From NCBI GenBank assembly GCA_964405405.1, contig CAYONT010000010.1, positions 1 to 51,713 of the forward strand: a stretch of DNA of 51,713 nucleotides, in the 5' to 3' direction. A program made the position numbers and the translations under genes. Source of the DNA: CAMCYM01 sp964405405. GTDB taxonomy: Bacteria; Bacteroidota; Bacteroidia; Flavobacteriales_D; Sanyastnellaceae. Shown here piece by piece: positions 1-7,355 of the stretch (positions are counted from its first letter, which is position 1; every line of letters begins with the position of its first letter). The notes beneath the pieces were generated by a model that had not been told where the DNA came from, ran no database searches, and was given only the letters and a program-made list of their open reading frames with translations.

Positions 1-194
1 TTCATGGGAACGATTTTATGAATTGGGGGGCAAAAGTACGGAGGAGACCATTGAAATCCAACCCTTCGCGGGGGCAATTTGGCCCCTGGGTCGCGGGGTG
101 TGCAAGAAGTGTTCAAAACTCAGCCCCGCTGGGGTGGGGAATGTGCCGATATTTGGGATTCGGTTTGGCCTACAGCAAGCCCCAACTTCCACCG

Positions 195-1274
195 ATGGAA
201 CAGACGCCCACCTACACTGTCAGCGCCCGCAAGTACCGTCCGCAGGACTGGGATACGGTCGTGGGCCAGGCGGGCATCACGCGGACGCTGCAGCAGGCCA
301 TCGCGCAGGGGCAGGTCGCGCAGGCGTACTTGTTTTGCGGTCCCCGGGGGGTCGGGAAGACGACATCGGCCCGGATTTTTGCCCGGGCCATCAACGCGTT
401 CGATGTCGGGGCGGATGCAGAGCTGGCGTTCAACGTTTTCGAACTGGATGCGGCTTCGAACAACAAGGTCGAGGACATCCGTTCCATCGTTGACCAGGTG
501 CGCATCCCCCCGCAACAAGGTCGCTACAAAGTGTACATCATCGATGAGGTGCACATGCTCAGCCAGGCGGCTTTCAATGCCTTCCTCAAGACTTTGGAGG
601 AGCCTCCTCCACATGCGGTGTTCATCTTGGCGACGACTGAGAAGCACAAGATTTTGCCTACGATTCTTTCCCGATGCCAAATCTTTGACTTCCACAGGAT
701 CACGGTCACCGACATGGTGAAGCACCTGCAGGTCATTTGCGGCAAGGAGGGAATCCAGGCAGAAGAGGCTGCCCTGCATGTGGTGGCCCAGAAGGCGGAT
801 GGCGCACTGCGGGATGCCCTGAGCATCTTCGACCAGTTGGTGGCATTTGCCGGTCGGGAACTGACCTATGAGGTGGTGGCGGCCCACCTGCACGTCTTGG
901 ACCATCAGACGTATTTCCAAGTGGTGGATGCCGCGCTCGGGCAGGACATTCCCCGGACGATGTTGATTCTGGATGGCATCGTCCAGCGGGGCTTCGACCC
1001 CCACCATTTTTTGACGGGGCTGGGCGAACACCTGAGGAACTTGCTGGTCTCGAAGGATGCCACGACCACCCAACTCATCGAAGGCACCCAGGATTTGCGC
1101 ACCCAGTTTGCCGAGCAAGCCACCCGCTGCTCCCTGCTTTTCCTGGTGCGGGCCATGGAATACGTGAACCAGGCGGATGTGCAATACCGGGGCAGCCAGC
1201 ACCAAAGGCTGCTGGTCGAGCTGACCTTGATGCAAATCTGCTCCCTCCCGGAAGCGGACAAAAAAAAAACATAG
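195..1274 (+). CDS. dnaX: DNA polymerase III subunit gamma/tau, short (gamma-like) product
   Basis: Clamp-loader ATPase of the replicative polymerase. The AAA+ core shows a Walker A GPRGVGKT at residues 49-56, a Walker B/DExH-like IIDEVH, a sensor-1 ATTEKHK and the SRC finger (LSRCQIF). The four-Cys zinc module found between Walker A and B in E. coli DnaX is absent; as I recall, this is normal for Bacteroidota. The ATG at 195 is chosen because homology starts at once (VSARKYRPQDWDTVVGQ); the frame stays open further upstream without recognisable sequence. As written, the frame ends in DKKKT-stop just after a run of ten A (1260-1269), giving 359 aa. The conserved tau C-terminal region follows in another frame (next entry). 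A possible upstream element GGTTTGGCC lies at 162-170. Confidence 0.93.
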   Translation: MEQTPTYTVSARKYRPQDWDTVVGQAGITRTLQQAIAQGQVAQAYLFCGPRGVGKTTSARIFARAINAFDVGADAELAFNVFELDAASNNKVEDIRSIVDQVRIPPQQGRYKVYIIDEVHMLSQAAFNAFLKTLEEPPPHAVFILATTEKHKILPTILSRCQIFDFHRITVTDMVKHLQVICGKEGIQAEEAALHVVAQKADGALRDALSIFDQLVAFAGRELTYEVVAAHLHVLDHQTYFQVVDAALGQDIPRTMLILDGIVQRGFDPHHFLTGLGEHLRNLLVSKDATTTQLIEGTQDLRTQFAEQATRCSLLFLVRAMEYVNQADVQYRGSQHQRLLVELTLMQICSLPEADKKKT

Positions 1275-2031
1275 CCTGATTCCCATCCTGGCGGCGCAGG
1301 CAGCCGCCGCCGCTGCAGCGGCTCCAGCGCCAGCTGCAGCGCCAGCTCCTTCGGCACCGTCCACCCCTTCGGTCCCTTCGACCTCTTCCGTTCCTCCCGT
1401 TCCTCCCGTTCCTCCCGTTCCGCCTGTGCCCTCCGCCCAGTACGCGGCATCGGGGGCACCCACATCGGAACCAGCCGCCGTGGCTCGCGTTGCTTCGCCT
1501 GTTGCTTCGTCCGTTTCTTCGCCCGCGGCCCTGCCCACCCCCGTTGCCGTCGGTGGGTTGTGGGGCAAAAAGCTGGTGTCCATGACCCCCACGGATCCAG
1601 CTAGAAATGGGGGAATGACGGACGCGGAGTTGGCTCCCATTCCTGCAGATTGGCAGGACCCGGTGGAGTGGGAGCGTTTGGAAGCGGTTTGGACCGCCTA
1701 CGCCGATCAAAAGGAGCTGGAGGAGAAGCGGGCGCTGGCCTTGACCTTGCGGACGGGGCGGTTGCTGCTCGAGGACCAGGTCCGTGTCGTGTTGGAGGTA
1801 ATCAATGCAGTCCAAATCGACCAGCTCGACACGGTTCGAACGTCTTTGTTGGACCACCTGCGCCGCACCCTGCGCAACGCTTCGCTGGAACTCGACGTGC
1901 GTCTGGCTGCCGACCGGCCCCAACAGGAAACCACGCGCTTCCTGACCGACCGGGAGCGTTATGCGCTCTGGGCCGAAAAGTATCCCGCCTTGGAACAGTT
2001 GCGGACTGCGCTGGACTTGGATTGGGGGTGA
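1270..2031 (+). CDS. dnaX: DnaX tau C-terminal region, reached only by a frame change at A10
   Basis: Continuation of dnaX in the frame that would be read if the A10 tract (1260-1269) were A9. It starts HSLIPILAAQ, which fits the 'KKK..IIP' junction I recall in Bacteroidota DnaX. An Ala/Pro-rich linker follows (about residues 10-60, with repeated VPP), then a C-terminal domain of about 140 residues ending in LTDRERYALWAEKYPALEQLRTALDLDWG-type sequence, typical of the Bacteroidota tau tail. A separate start could be the ATG at 1426, but that lies inside the linker, so an independent gene is unlikely. With the frame joined, the protein would be about 611 aa. Either programmed slippage makes both forms, or one A is an assembly error. 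The A-run is followed by a GC stem-loop (GGCGGC 1290-1295 with GCCGCC 1303-1308). Confidence 0.8.
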   Translation, partial: HSLIPILAAQAAAAAAAAPAPAAAPAPSAPSTPSVPSTSSVPPVPPVPPVPPVPSAQYAASGAPTSEPAAVARVASPVASSVSSPAALPTPVAVGGLWGKKLVSMTPTDPARNGGMTDAELAPIPADWQDPVEWERLEAVWTAYADQKELEEKRALALTLRTGRLLLEDQVRVVLEVINAVQIDQLDTVRTSLLDHLRRTLRNASLELDVRLAADRPQQETTRFLTDRERYALWAEKYPALEQLRTALDLDWG

Positions 2032-2166
2032 GGGAGTTTGGAGTTTTTAGTTTAGAGTTTTTAGTTTGGAGTTTGGGAGTTTGAGAGTTTGGAGTTTTTA
2101 GTTTGAGAGTTTGAGAGTTTGGAGTTTGGAGTTTGAGAGTTTGGAGTTTTTAGTTTAAAGTTTCCT
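2032..2166. repeat. AT-rich degenerate minisatellite (GAGTTTG/TTTTTAGTTTG units)
   Basis: Imperfect tandem 7-11 bp units built on GAGTTTG, GGAGTTT and TTTTTAGTTT fill the space directly after the dnaX stop. Base composition is sharply different from the GC-rich flanks. No start codon or conserved protein is visible in it on either strand. Confidence 0.85.
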
Positions 2167-2540
2167 GTTTCCTTTCGGCGCGCAGCGCCATCTCTTGTTT
2201 CTTTCAGCGCGCAGCGCCATTTCTTGTTTCCTTTTGGCGCGCAGCGCCATCTCTTGTTTCTTTCAGCGCGCAGCGCCATTTCTTGTTTCCNNNNNNNNNN
2301 NNNNNNNNNNNNNNNNNNNNNNNNNNNNNNNNNNNNNNNNNNNNNNNNNNNNNNNNNNNNNNNNNNNNNNNNNNNNNNNNNNNNNNNNNNGTTTCCTTTC
2401 GGCGCGCAGCGCCATTTCTTGTTTCCTTTCGGCGCGCAGCGCCATTTCTTGTTTCCTTTCGGCGCGCAGCGCCATCTCTTGTTTCCTTTCGGCGCGCAGC
2501 GCCATTTCTTGTTTCCTTTCGGCTCGCAGCGCCATTTCGT
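2167..2540. repeat. Tandem array of 29/30-bp units, each with a GC hairpin
   Basis: Units begin GTTTC and carry the perfect inverted repeat GGCGC-GCA-GCGCC or a variant. Before the gap the units alternate 30 and 29 bp (2167-2196, 2197-2225, 2226-2255, 2256-2284, and a partial one at 2285-2290). After the gap there are five 30-bp units in a row (2391-2420, 2421-2450, 2451-2480, 2481-2510, 2511-2540; the last is degenerate). True copy number is unknown because 100 N interrupt the array. The 29-bp units break any reading frame, so I treat it as non-coding. There are no unique spacers, so it is not CRISPR. Confidence 0.9.
2291..2390. other. Assembly gap (100 N)
   Basis: Exactly 100 N inside the hairpin-repeat array, a standard scaffold placeholder. 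The real length is unknown. Confidence 0.99.
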
Positions 2541-2580
2541 GTTTCAGCCGCGGCGCAGCCGCGGCGTTTCTCATTTTTTG
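2541..2580. repeat. GC palindrome closing the repeat array
   Basis: A larger perfect inverted repeat GCCGCGGC-GCA-GCCGCGGC, again preceded by GTTTCA and followed by a T-rich stretch (TTTCTCATTTTTTG). It has the same three-base GCA loop as the array units. The T-run could make it a terminator for dnaX transcripts. Confidence 0.6.
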
Positions 2581-2596
2581 AGGACGGTTTGAACCT

Positions 2597-5062
2597 ATGC
2601 CCCGGAAAAGGGTTTCTAAGCCCATGAATCGGAATGTAAAGACAGGGCTGGTGGTGTTGTGCGTGGGGATGATGTGGGCGATGTGGGGTGCTGTGGCACT
2701 CGGGCAAGGAACGGGCATCATCCGAGGCAAGGTGTTCGATGCCTCGACGAACGAGCCCATCCCATTCGCCAATGTGTTGGTGCAGGGCGCTTTGACAGGC
2801 ACCACGTCGGACTTGGATGGGGCGTTTGAATTGACGGGTGTGCCCGCCGGTTTGCGGAATGTCGTGGTGTCCTTTGTGGGGTATGCCACCCGTACGGTGT
2901 TTGAGATTGAGGTGACGCCGGCACGCCCTGCAGTGATCCAGGTGGGGTTGCAAGCCCAGGCAGTGGCCATCGAGGCTGCAGAGGTGGTGGAGAGCCGGAG
3001 AACGACCCAAGCGGAGGCTCCCTTGAGTGTGCGGACCATCGGCACGAATGAGATCAAGCGCAACCCCGGGGGAGGACGGGACATCAGCCGGGCGTTGCGG
3101 ACTTTGCCGGGGGTGGCTGCGATCCCCAGTTTCCGGAATGACATCGTCATCCGAGGCGGGGCTCCCAACGAGAACCGATTTTACTTGGATGGCATTGAGG
3201 TGCCCAACATCAATCACTTTGCGACGCAAGGGGCGAGTGGGGGGCCTGTGGGGATGATCAATGTCGATTTGGTGGAGAACATTGACTTTTATGCTGGGGC
3301 TTTCCCGGCGGCGCGAGGCAATGCCCTTTCGTCGGTCATGGAGTTTGGCATCAAGGAGGGGCGGAACGACGAGTGGACTGCGAACTTGGTGGTGGGAACG
3401 AGCGATTTGGGTTTGACCTTGGAGGGTCCGACGGGGGAGAATTCCACCCTGATTGCCAGTGTTCGCAGGAGCTACCTGCAACTCCTTTTTGAGCAGTTGG
3501 GGCTTCCGTTTCTGCCCATTTACAACGACTATCAATACAAGTGGACTTGGCGCCCCGATGACCAGAATGTCATCACGGTTTTGGGGTTGGGAGCGTTGGA
3601 TGACTTTGAACTGAATTTGGACTTGGTGGCGGATACAGCGGCAGAAGATTACTTGGAGCGGGTGGCCATCTTGGGCTTTTTGGATGTCCAAACCCAGTGG
3701 AACTACACCCAGGGTTTCAAATGGGATCGGTACCTGGACGATGGTCGCTGGACGTTCGTGGCGAGTCGGAACATGCTCAACAACCGGGCCTACAAGCACT
3801 TGGACAACAACTCGGATTCCTTGCTGTTGCGGGACTATTTGTCGCGGGAAATGGAGAACAAGTTCCGGGCTGAACGAAAGTGGGCAGGGGGTTCGGGATG
3901 GGAAGCCATGTGGGGCGGGGCCTACGAGTTCGTGAAATACGAAAACCGAACCGCGGAACAGCGTTTCATCCCGGAGTTGGGCCAATTGCAGGCAGTGGAT
4001 TTTGAGGCGGGGTTCCGGGCCAGCAAATGGGGACTGTTTGCCCAGGCGAGCAGGCGTTTGGCCCAAGAGCGGCTCACCTTGAGCGCGGGCATGCGTTTCG
4101 ATGGCTCGGATGCAGCCCCCGGCTTGCGCAACCCCCTGCGGCAAGCTTCGCCCCGGATGTCGGCGAGTTTTGCATTTGCCCCGGGCTGGACGCTGAATGC
4201 GAATGCAGGGGTGTACCACCAGTTGCCGGCATATACGGTGCTGGGCTTTGCGGATGCGTCGGGCATGCGGGTCAATGCGACGTCAGACACCCGGTATCAA
4301 TCCAGCGCCCAGGCGGTGGCTGGAGTCAAGTGGGATGGGAGCGCCCGAAATTTCTTGGTTTCGGTGGAGGGTTTTTTCAAGGACTACCGGCACGCGCCCA
4401 TCAGCGAACGAACCCAAGTTCCGCTGGCCAACTTGGGAGCTGATTTCGGTGTGGTGGGCAATGAGCGGGTGACGTTTGGGGGCATCGGTCGAGCGTATGG
4501 GACGGAGTTCCTCCTGCAACAACGTTTGTACAAGGGATTTTACGGGTTGCTGGCTTACACGTTTGTCAGGAGTGAATATGCGGCCGACGGTGCATCGGAC
4601 TTTGTGGCATCGAGCTGGGACAACCGGCACATTCTGTCCATGACTGGAGGCAAAAAGTTCGAAGGGGGGTGGGAAATCGGTGCGCGTTTGCTGGCCAGCG
4701 GCGGATTGCCCTTCACGCCCATTGACCCGGCGTCTCTTTCCGTGGAATCTTGGGATTACTATGGACGACCCCTACCGGATTATGGACGGCTCAACACGGG
4801 TCGGAATGGGGCCTTCCACCAGCTGGACATCCGGGTGGACAAGAAGTGGTTCTTTGAAGCTTGGTCGTTGGACATCTTCCTGGAAGTGGTCAATGCGACA
4901 GGGGCTGCGGTTCCTCAACCTCCGGTGACGGACGTGGTGCGCAATCCCCAAACGGGTGCACCGGTTCCATCGGTGATGCAGCCCGGATTTTATGACGCGC
5001 GGGTTTTGGAAACGGGTTCGGGCAATGTTCTGCCTGCATTGGGGATCATCATTGAGTTGTGA
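2597..5062 (+). CDS. TonB-dependent outer-membrane receptor with CarboxypepD_reg-like domain
   Basis: Predicted outer-membrane active transporter; the substrate cannot be read from the sequence. Domains in order: signal peptide (hydrophobic TGLVVLCVGMMWAMWGAVALGQ, cleavage near residue 37), a CarboxypepD_reg-like beta-sandwich (about 38-120, GIIRGKVFDASTNEPIPFANV), a plug domain (about 130-245, with GGGRDISRALRTLPGV and DIVIRGGAPNENRFYLDGIEVPN-type sequence) and a beta-barrel to a C-terminal GIIIEL. Length (821 aa) is normal. The start is the first ATG; an ATG at 2624 would give a shorter, equally plausible signal peptide (MNRNVKTG). No SusD-like partner is adjacent, so this is a stand-alone receptor rather than a polysaccharide-utilisation pair. 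The repeat block lies immediately upstream. Confidence 0.92.
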   Translation: MPRKRVSKPMNRNVKTGLVVLCVGMMWAMWGAVALGQGTGIIRGKVFDASTNEPIPFANVLVQGALTGTTSDLDGAFELTGVPAGLRNVVVSFVGYATRTVFEIEVTPARPAVIQVGLQAQAVAIEAAEVVESRRTTQAEAPLSVRTIGTNEIKRNPGGGRDISRALRTLPGVAAIPSFRNDIVIRGGAPNENRFYLDGIEVPNINHFATQGASGGPVGMINVDLVENIDFYAGAFPAARGNALSSVMEFGIKEGRNDEWTANLVVGTSDLGLTLEGPTGENSTLIASVRRSYLQLLFEQLGLPFLPIYNDYQYKWTWRPDDQNVITVLGLGALDDFELNLDLVADTAAEDYLERVAILGFLDVQTQWNYTQGFKWDRYLDDGRWTFVASRNMLNNRAYKHLDNNSDSLLLRDYLSREMENKFRAERKWAGGSGWEAMWGGAYEFVKYENRTAEQRFIPELGQLQAVDFEAGFRASKWGLFAQASRRLAQERLTLSAGMRFDGSDAAPGLRNPLRQASPRMSASFAFAPGWTLNANAGVYHQLPAYTVLGFADASGMRVNATSDTRYQSSAQAVAGVKWDGSARNFLVSVEGFFKDYRHAPISERTQVPLANLGADFGVVGNERVTFGGIGRAYGTEFLLQQRLYKGFYGLLAYTFVRSEYAADGASDFVASSWDNRHILSMTGGKKFEGGWEIGARLLASGGLPFTPIDPASLSVESWDYYGRPLPDYGRLNTGRNGAFHQLDIRVDKKWFFEAWSLDIFLEVVNATGAAVPQPPVTDVVRNPQTGAPVPSVMQPGFYDARVLETGSGNVLPALGIIIEL

Positions 5063-5139
5063 CGAAGTTTCGGGTCTCAAATTCATTGAGGTGGGAGGCC
5101 ATTGGAAAGCGTCTCACACGTGAGGAAGCGGGAACTTGG

Positions 5140-5146
5140 TAATTTG
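5140..5146 (+). promoter_or_regulatory. Putative -7 element (TAATTTG) before the S4-domain gene
   Basis: TAATTTGGCC, one base short of the Bacteroidota TANNTTTG consensus, sits 8 nt before the ATG at 5155. If used, the transcript would be nearly leaderless. No clear -33 TTTG was found. Confidence 0.35.
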
Positions 5147-5154
5147 GCCAGCCA

Positions 5155-5523
5155 ATGCGTGTGGACAAATTCCTTTGGTGTGTGCGGGTTTTCAAGACCC
5201 GGACGCTGGCGACGGAGCACTGCCGGAGTGGCAAGGTGTTCGTGGGGGAGCATGCGGTGAAGCCAGCCATGGAGTTGAAGGGGGGGGAGTGCATCCGGGT
5301 TCGGATGGGGGCGGTGCATTTTTCATGGGAGGTGTTGGGATTTCCGCCGTCGCGGGTGGGGGCGGCGGGGGTGCCGATGTATGTTCGGGATGTGACGCCG
5401 GAGTCGGAGCGGTTGAAGTTGGCGGAAATCCGGGCGGCCCAGCGGGACCTGTTGCGGCCGGTGGGCCGACCTACGAAACGGGATCGGCGGGATTGGGAAC
5501 GTCAATTCGAGGGGGAGCCGTGA
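5155..5523 (+). CDS. S4-domain RNA-binding protein (HslR/Hsp15-like)
   Basis: Small basic RNA-binding protein. The N-terminus MRVDKFLWCVRVFKTRTLATEHCRSGKVFVG is a classic S4 domain (about residues 1-60), followed by a basic C-terminal tail rich in R/K (RPVGRPTKRDRRDWERQ). E. coli Hsp15 of this family binds 50S subunits carrying stalled peptidyl-tRNA and recycles them. At 122 aa the length fits. Its stop overlaps the GTG start of the next gene (GTGA), so the two are probably co-transcribed. Confidence 0.85.
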   Translation: MRVDKFLWCVRVFKTRTLATEHCRSGKVFVGEHAVKPAMELKGGECIRVRMGAVHFSWEVLGFPPSRVGAAGVPMYVRDVTPESERLKLAEIRAAQRDLLRPVGRPTKRDRRDWERQFEGEP

Positions 5524-6014
5524 GGGGGGAGGGGCAGGTGCCAGCGGGGGGATGGGAGACCCGGGAAATCCGGTCGGAGGCGACGCGTCCCGTGCGGCAC
5601 GCGGTCTTGTGGCCGCACAAGCCGGACGCGGCGGCGTGCACCATCGCCGGGGAGGACGAGGCCGGGGTCCGGCACTTGGGGGCGTTCGATGCGGCGGGTC
5701 GGTTGGTGGGGGTGTGCTCGTTGTTCCCGCAGCGGTCCGAGCGGTTTCCGGAAGCCCTGCCGCCCCACGAACCAGTTTACAGGTTGCGGGTCATGGGCAC
5801 CCTTCCGGAGGTACGGGGCTTGGGGGCCGGGGCCGCCTTGGTGGAGCACGCCTGTGCCTTGGCCGCTGAGCTCGGGGCGCACTGGCTGTGGTGCGACGCA
5901 CGCGAGGTGGCCCTCGGATTCTATGCGCGCATCGGATTTCAGTTTGTTTCGGAGACCTATGACGTACCCGAAATTGGACCCCACCGGATGATGGTTCGTT
6001 GTTTGCAAGTGTAA
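5520..6014 (+). CDS. GNAT family N-acetyltransferase
   Basis: 164 aa if translation starts at the GTG at 5520, which overlaps the upstream stop; a GTG at 5538 is an alternative, and no in-frame ATG exists near the beginning of the homology. The acetyl-CoA binding region is visible as VMGTLPEVRGLGAGAALVEHA (motif A, R-G-x-G-x-G/A) followed by WLWCDAREVALGFYARIGFQFV, the usual motif B/C. The substrate is unknown. Translational coupling to the S4 protein suggests, but does not prove, a translation-related role. Confidence 0.82.
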   Translation: MRGEGQVPAGGWETREIRSEATRPVRHAVLWPHKPDAAACTIAGEDEAGVRHLGAFDAAGRLVGVCSLFPQRSERFPEALPPHEPVYRLRVMGTLPEVRGLGAGAALVEHACALAAELGAHWLWCDAREVALGFYARIGFQFVSETYDVPEIGPHRMMVRCLQV

Positions 6015-6034
6015 GGCCGGGGGCATTGGGGATG

Positions 6035-6042
6035 TAAATTTG
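6035..6042 (+). promoter_or_regulatory. Bacteroidota -7 promoter element TAAATTTG
   Basis: Exact match to TANNTTTG, ending 7 nt before the ATG at 6050, which implies a very short or absent 5' leader. No TTTG at the expected 17-21 nt spacing; the nearest is 29 nt upstream (6002-6005). Confidence 0.5.
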
Positions 6043-6049
6043 GCCTGTT

Positions 6050-7279
6050 ATGCCAAACATCTCCACCAAGGGCGAGCGGATGCCCGACAGCCCGATCCGC
6101 AAACTCGCTCCTTTTGCGGTTGCTGCCAAAGCCGCGGGAAAGCGGGTCATCCACTTGAACATCGGTCAACCCGACATCGCAACGCCGGAGGTGGCTTGGG
6201 AGGCTGTGCGTACCCTGGACCGCAAGGTGCTGGAGTACAGCCCCAGCGAAGGATATGCGAGCTATCGGACCGGGTTGGCGGCCTACTATGCCTCGGTGGG
6301 CGTTGAGGTCACTCCGGAGCAAATCCTGGTGACGACCGGGGGGTCTGAGGCACTGGTGTTTGCCTTCATGTCCTGCCTCAACCCTGGGGATGAGGTGATC
6401 ATACCGGAGCCGTTTTATGCGAACTACAACAGCTTTGCTCTGATGGCCGGGGTGGAGGTGGTGCCGGTCACGGCCCGCATCGAGGATGGATTTGCGCTGC
6501 CGCCCATGTCGGATTTTGCGGCGCGCATCACCCCGCGGACCCGGGCCATCTTGATCTGCAATCCCGGCAATCCGACGGGGACCGTCTACAGCAATGAAGC
6601 ATTGGCGGCGCTGGGCGAATTGGTCAAGGCCCATGACCTGTTCCTCTTCGCAGATGAGGTGTACCGGGAGTTTTCGTACAGCGGGGAGATGCCCCGCAGC
6701 GTGCTCTCCCTGCCGGGTCTGGAAGAGCATGCGGTCCTGATTGACAGCGTGTCGAAGCGGTACAGCATGTGCGGTGCACGCATCGGGGCCTTGGTCACCC
6801 GCAATGCGGCGGTCTACCGGGCAGCAATGAAATTGGCCATGGCCCGTTTGAGTCCGCCGACTTTGGCCCAAATCGCCTCGGAGGCTGCCCTCAGCACACC
6901 GCCCGCTTATTTTGAGGCGGTTCGGGGGGCTTATTTGGCCCGGCGAGACGCCTTGGTGGATGGTTTGCGGGCGATTCCGGGGGTGGAATGTCCGCGGCCG
7001 GGCGGTGCCTTTTATGCAGTGGCTCGGCTCCCCATCGATGACGCGGACCGGTTTTGTCGTTGGTTGTTGGAGTCCTTCGACTTGGCGGGGACGACGGTGA
7101 TGCTCGCGCCCAACACGGGTTTTTACGCCACGCCGGGCGCAGGCAAGCAGGAGGTTCGGCTGGCGTATGTATTGGAGGTTTCGATGATCGAGGAGGCGGT
7201 GGCTTGCTTGCGCGCAGCCTTGGAGGTTTATCCCGGTAAGCAAGAGGTCGTGGGGGCGAGGGCCGTGGTGTCGAACTGA
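6050..7279 (+). CDS. Pyridoxal-phosphate aminotransferase, class I/II (aspartate aminotransferase-like)
   Basis: Fold-type I PLP enzyme transferring amino groups between amino and 2-oxo acids. Visible family marks: NIGQPDIATPE near the N-terminus, TTGGSEAL (PLP phosphate contact), NPGNPTGTVYS, FADEVYREFSY (the Asp that contacts the pyridine N) and SVSKRYSMCGARIG with the Schiff-base Lys at residue 236. C-terminal PGGAFYAVARLP and the Arg in VRLAYVLE complete the family pattern. At 409 aa it has the usual length plus a short C-terminal tail. It most resembles the AspC/AlaT-type aminotransferases; exact substrate is not assignable. Its stop codon lies inside a terminator hairpin. Confidence 0.93.
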   Translation: MPNISTKGERMPDSPIRKLAPFAVAAKAAGKRVIHLNIGQPDIATPEVAWEAVRTLDRKVLEYSPSEGYASYRTGLAAYYASVGVEVTPEQILVTTGGSEALVFAFMSCLNPGDEVIIPEPFYANYNSFALMAGVEVVPVTARIEDGFALPPMSDFAARITPRTRAILICNPGNPTGTVYSNEALAALGELVKAHDLFLFADEVYREFSYSGEMPRSVLSLPGLEEHAVLIDSVSKRYSMCGARIGALVTRNAAVYRAAMKLAMARLSPPTLAQIASEAALSTPPAYFEAVRGAYLARRDALVDGLRAIPGVECPRPGGAFYAVARLPIDDADRFCRWLLESFDLAGTTVMLAPNTGFYATPGAGKQEVRLAYVLEVSMIEEAVACLRAALEVYPGKQEVVGARAVVSN

Positions 7280-7296
7280 TTGCGATCAGTTTTTTG
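7274..7296 (+). terminator. Intrinsic terminator overlapping the aminotransferase stop
   Basis: AACTGAT-TGCG-ATCAGTT forms a 7-bp stem with a 4-nt loop, followed by a T-run. The TGA stop (7277-7279) is part of the 5' arm. Confidence 0.8.
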
Positions 7297-7355
7297 TTCA
7301 CCGGGCCCTGTTGTGGGTCAGGCCGGGGGCAGCGGGAGCGGCGGAGATTGCGGGC

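Noticed and set aside
1..194. Upstream extension of DnaX by 59 residues (from 18)
   Set aside because: The added residues show no homology, and the family N-terminus begins at the ATG at 195; the region more likely holds the promoter.
120..1640. 506-aa minus-strand frame opposite dnaX
   Set aside because: No recognisable domain; dnaX on the plus strand has complete AAA+ motifs. Typical high-GC shadow.
1426..2031. Independent 201-aa gene after dnaX
   Set aside because: The start lies within a Pro/Ala linker that is open back to the A10 tract, and the C-terminal part matches the DnaX tau tail, so it is treated as the second half of dnaX.
2167..2540. Possible CRISPR array
   Set aside because: Units are directly joined with no unique spacers, and no cas genes are present.
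2204..4219. Long minus-strand reading frame with 10-residue repeats over the hairpin array and the TonB receptor gene
   Set aside because: It is a shadow of the receptor gene plus 30-bp repeats, which stay open because 30 is a multiple of three. The 29-bp units to the left of the gap break the frame, and the plus-strand receptor has full domain support.
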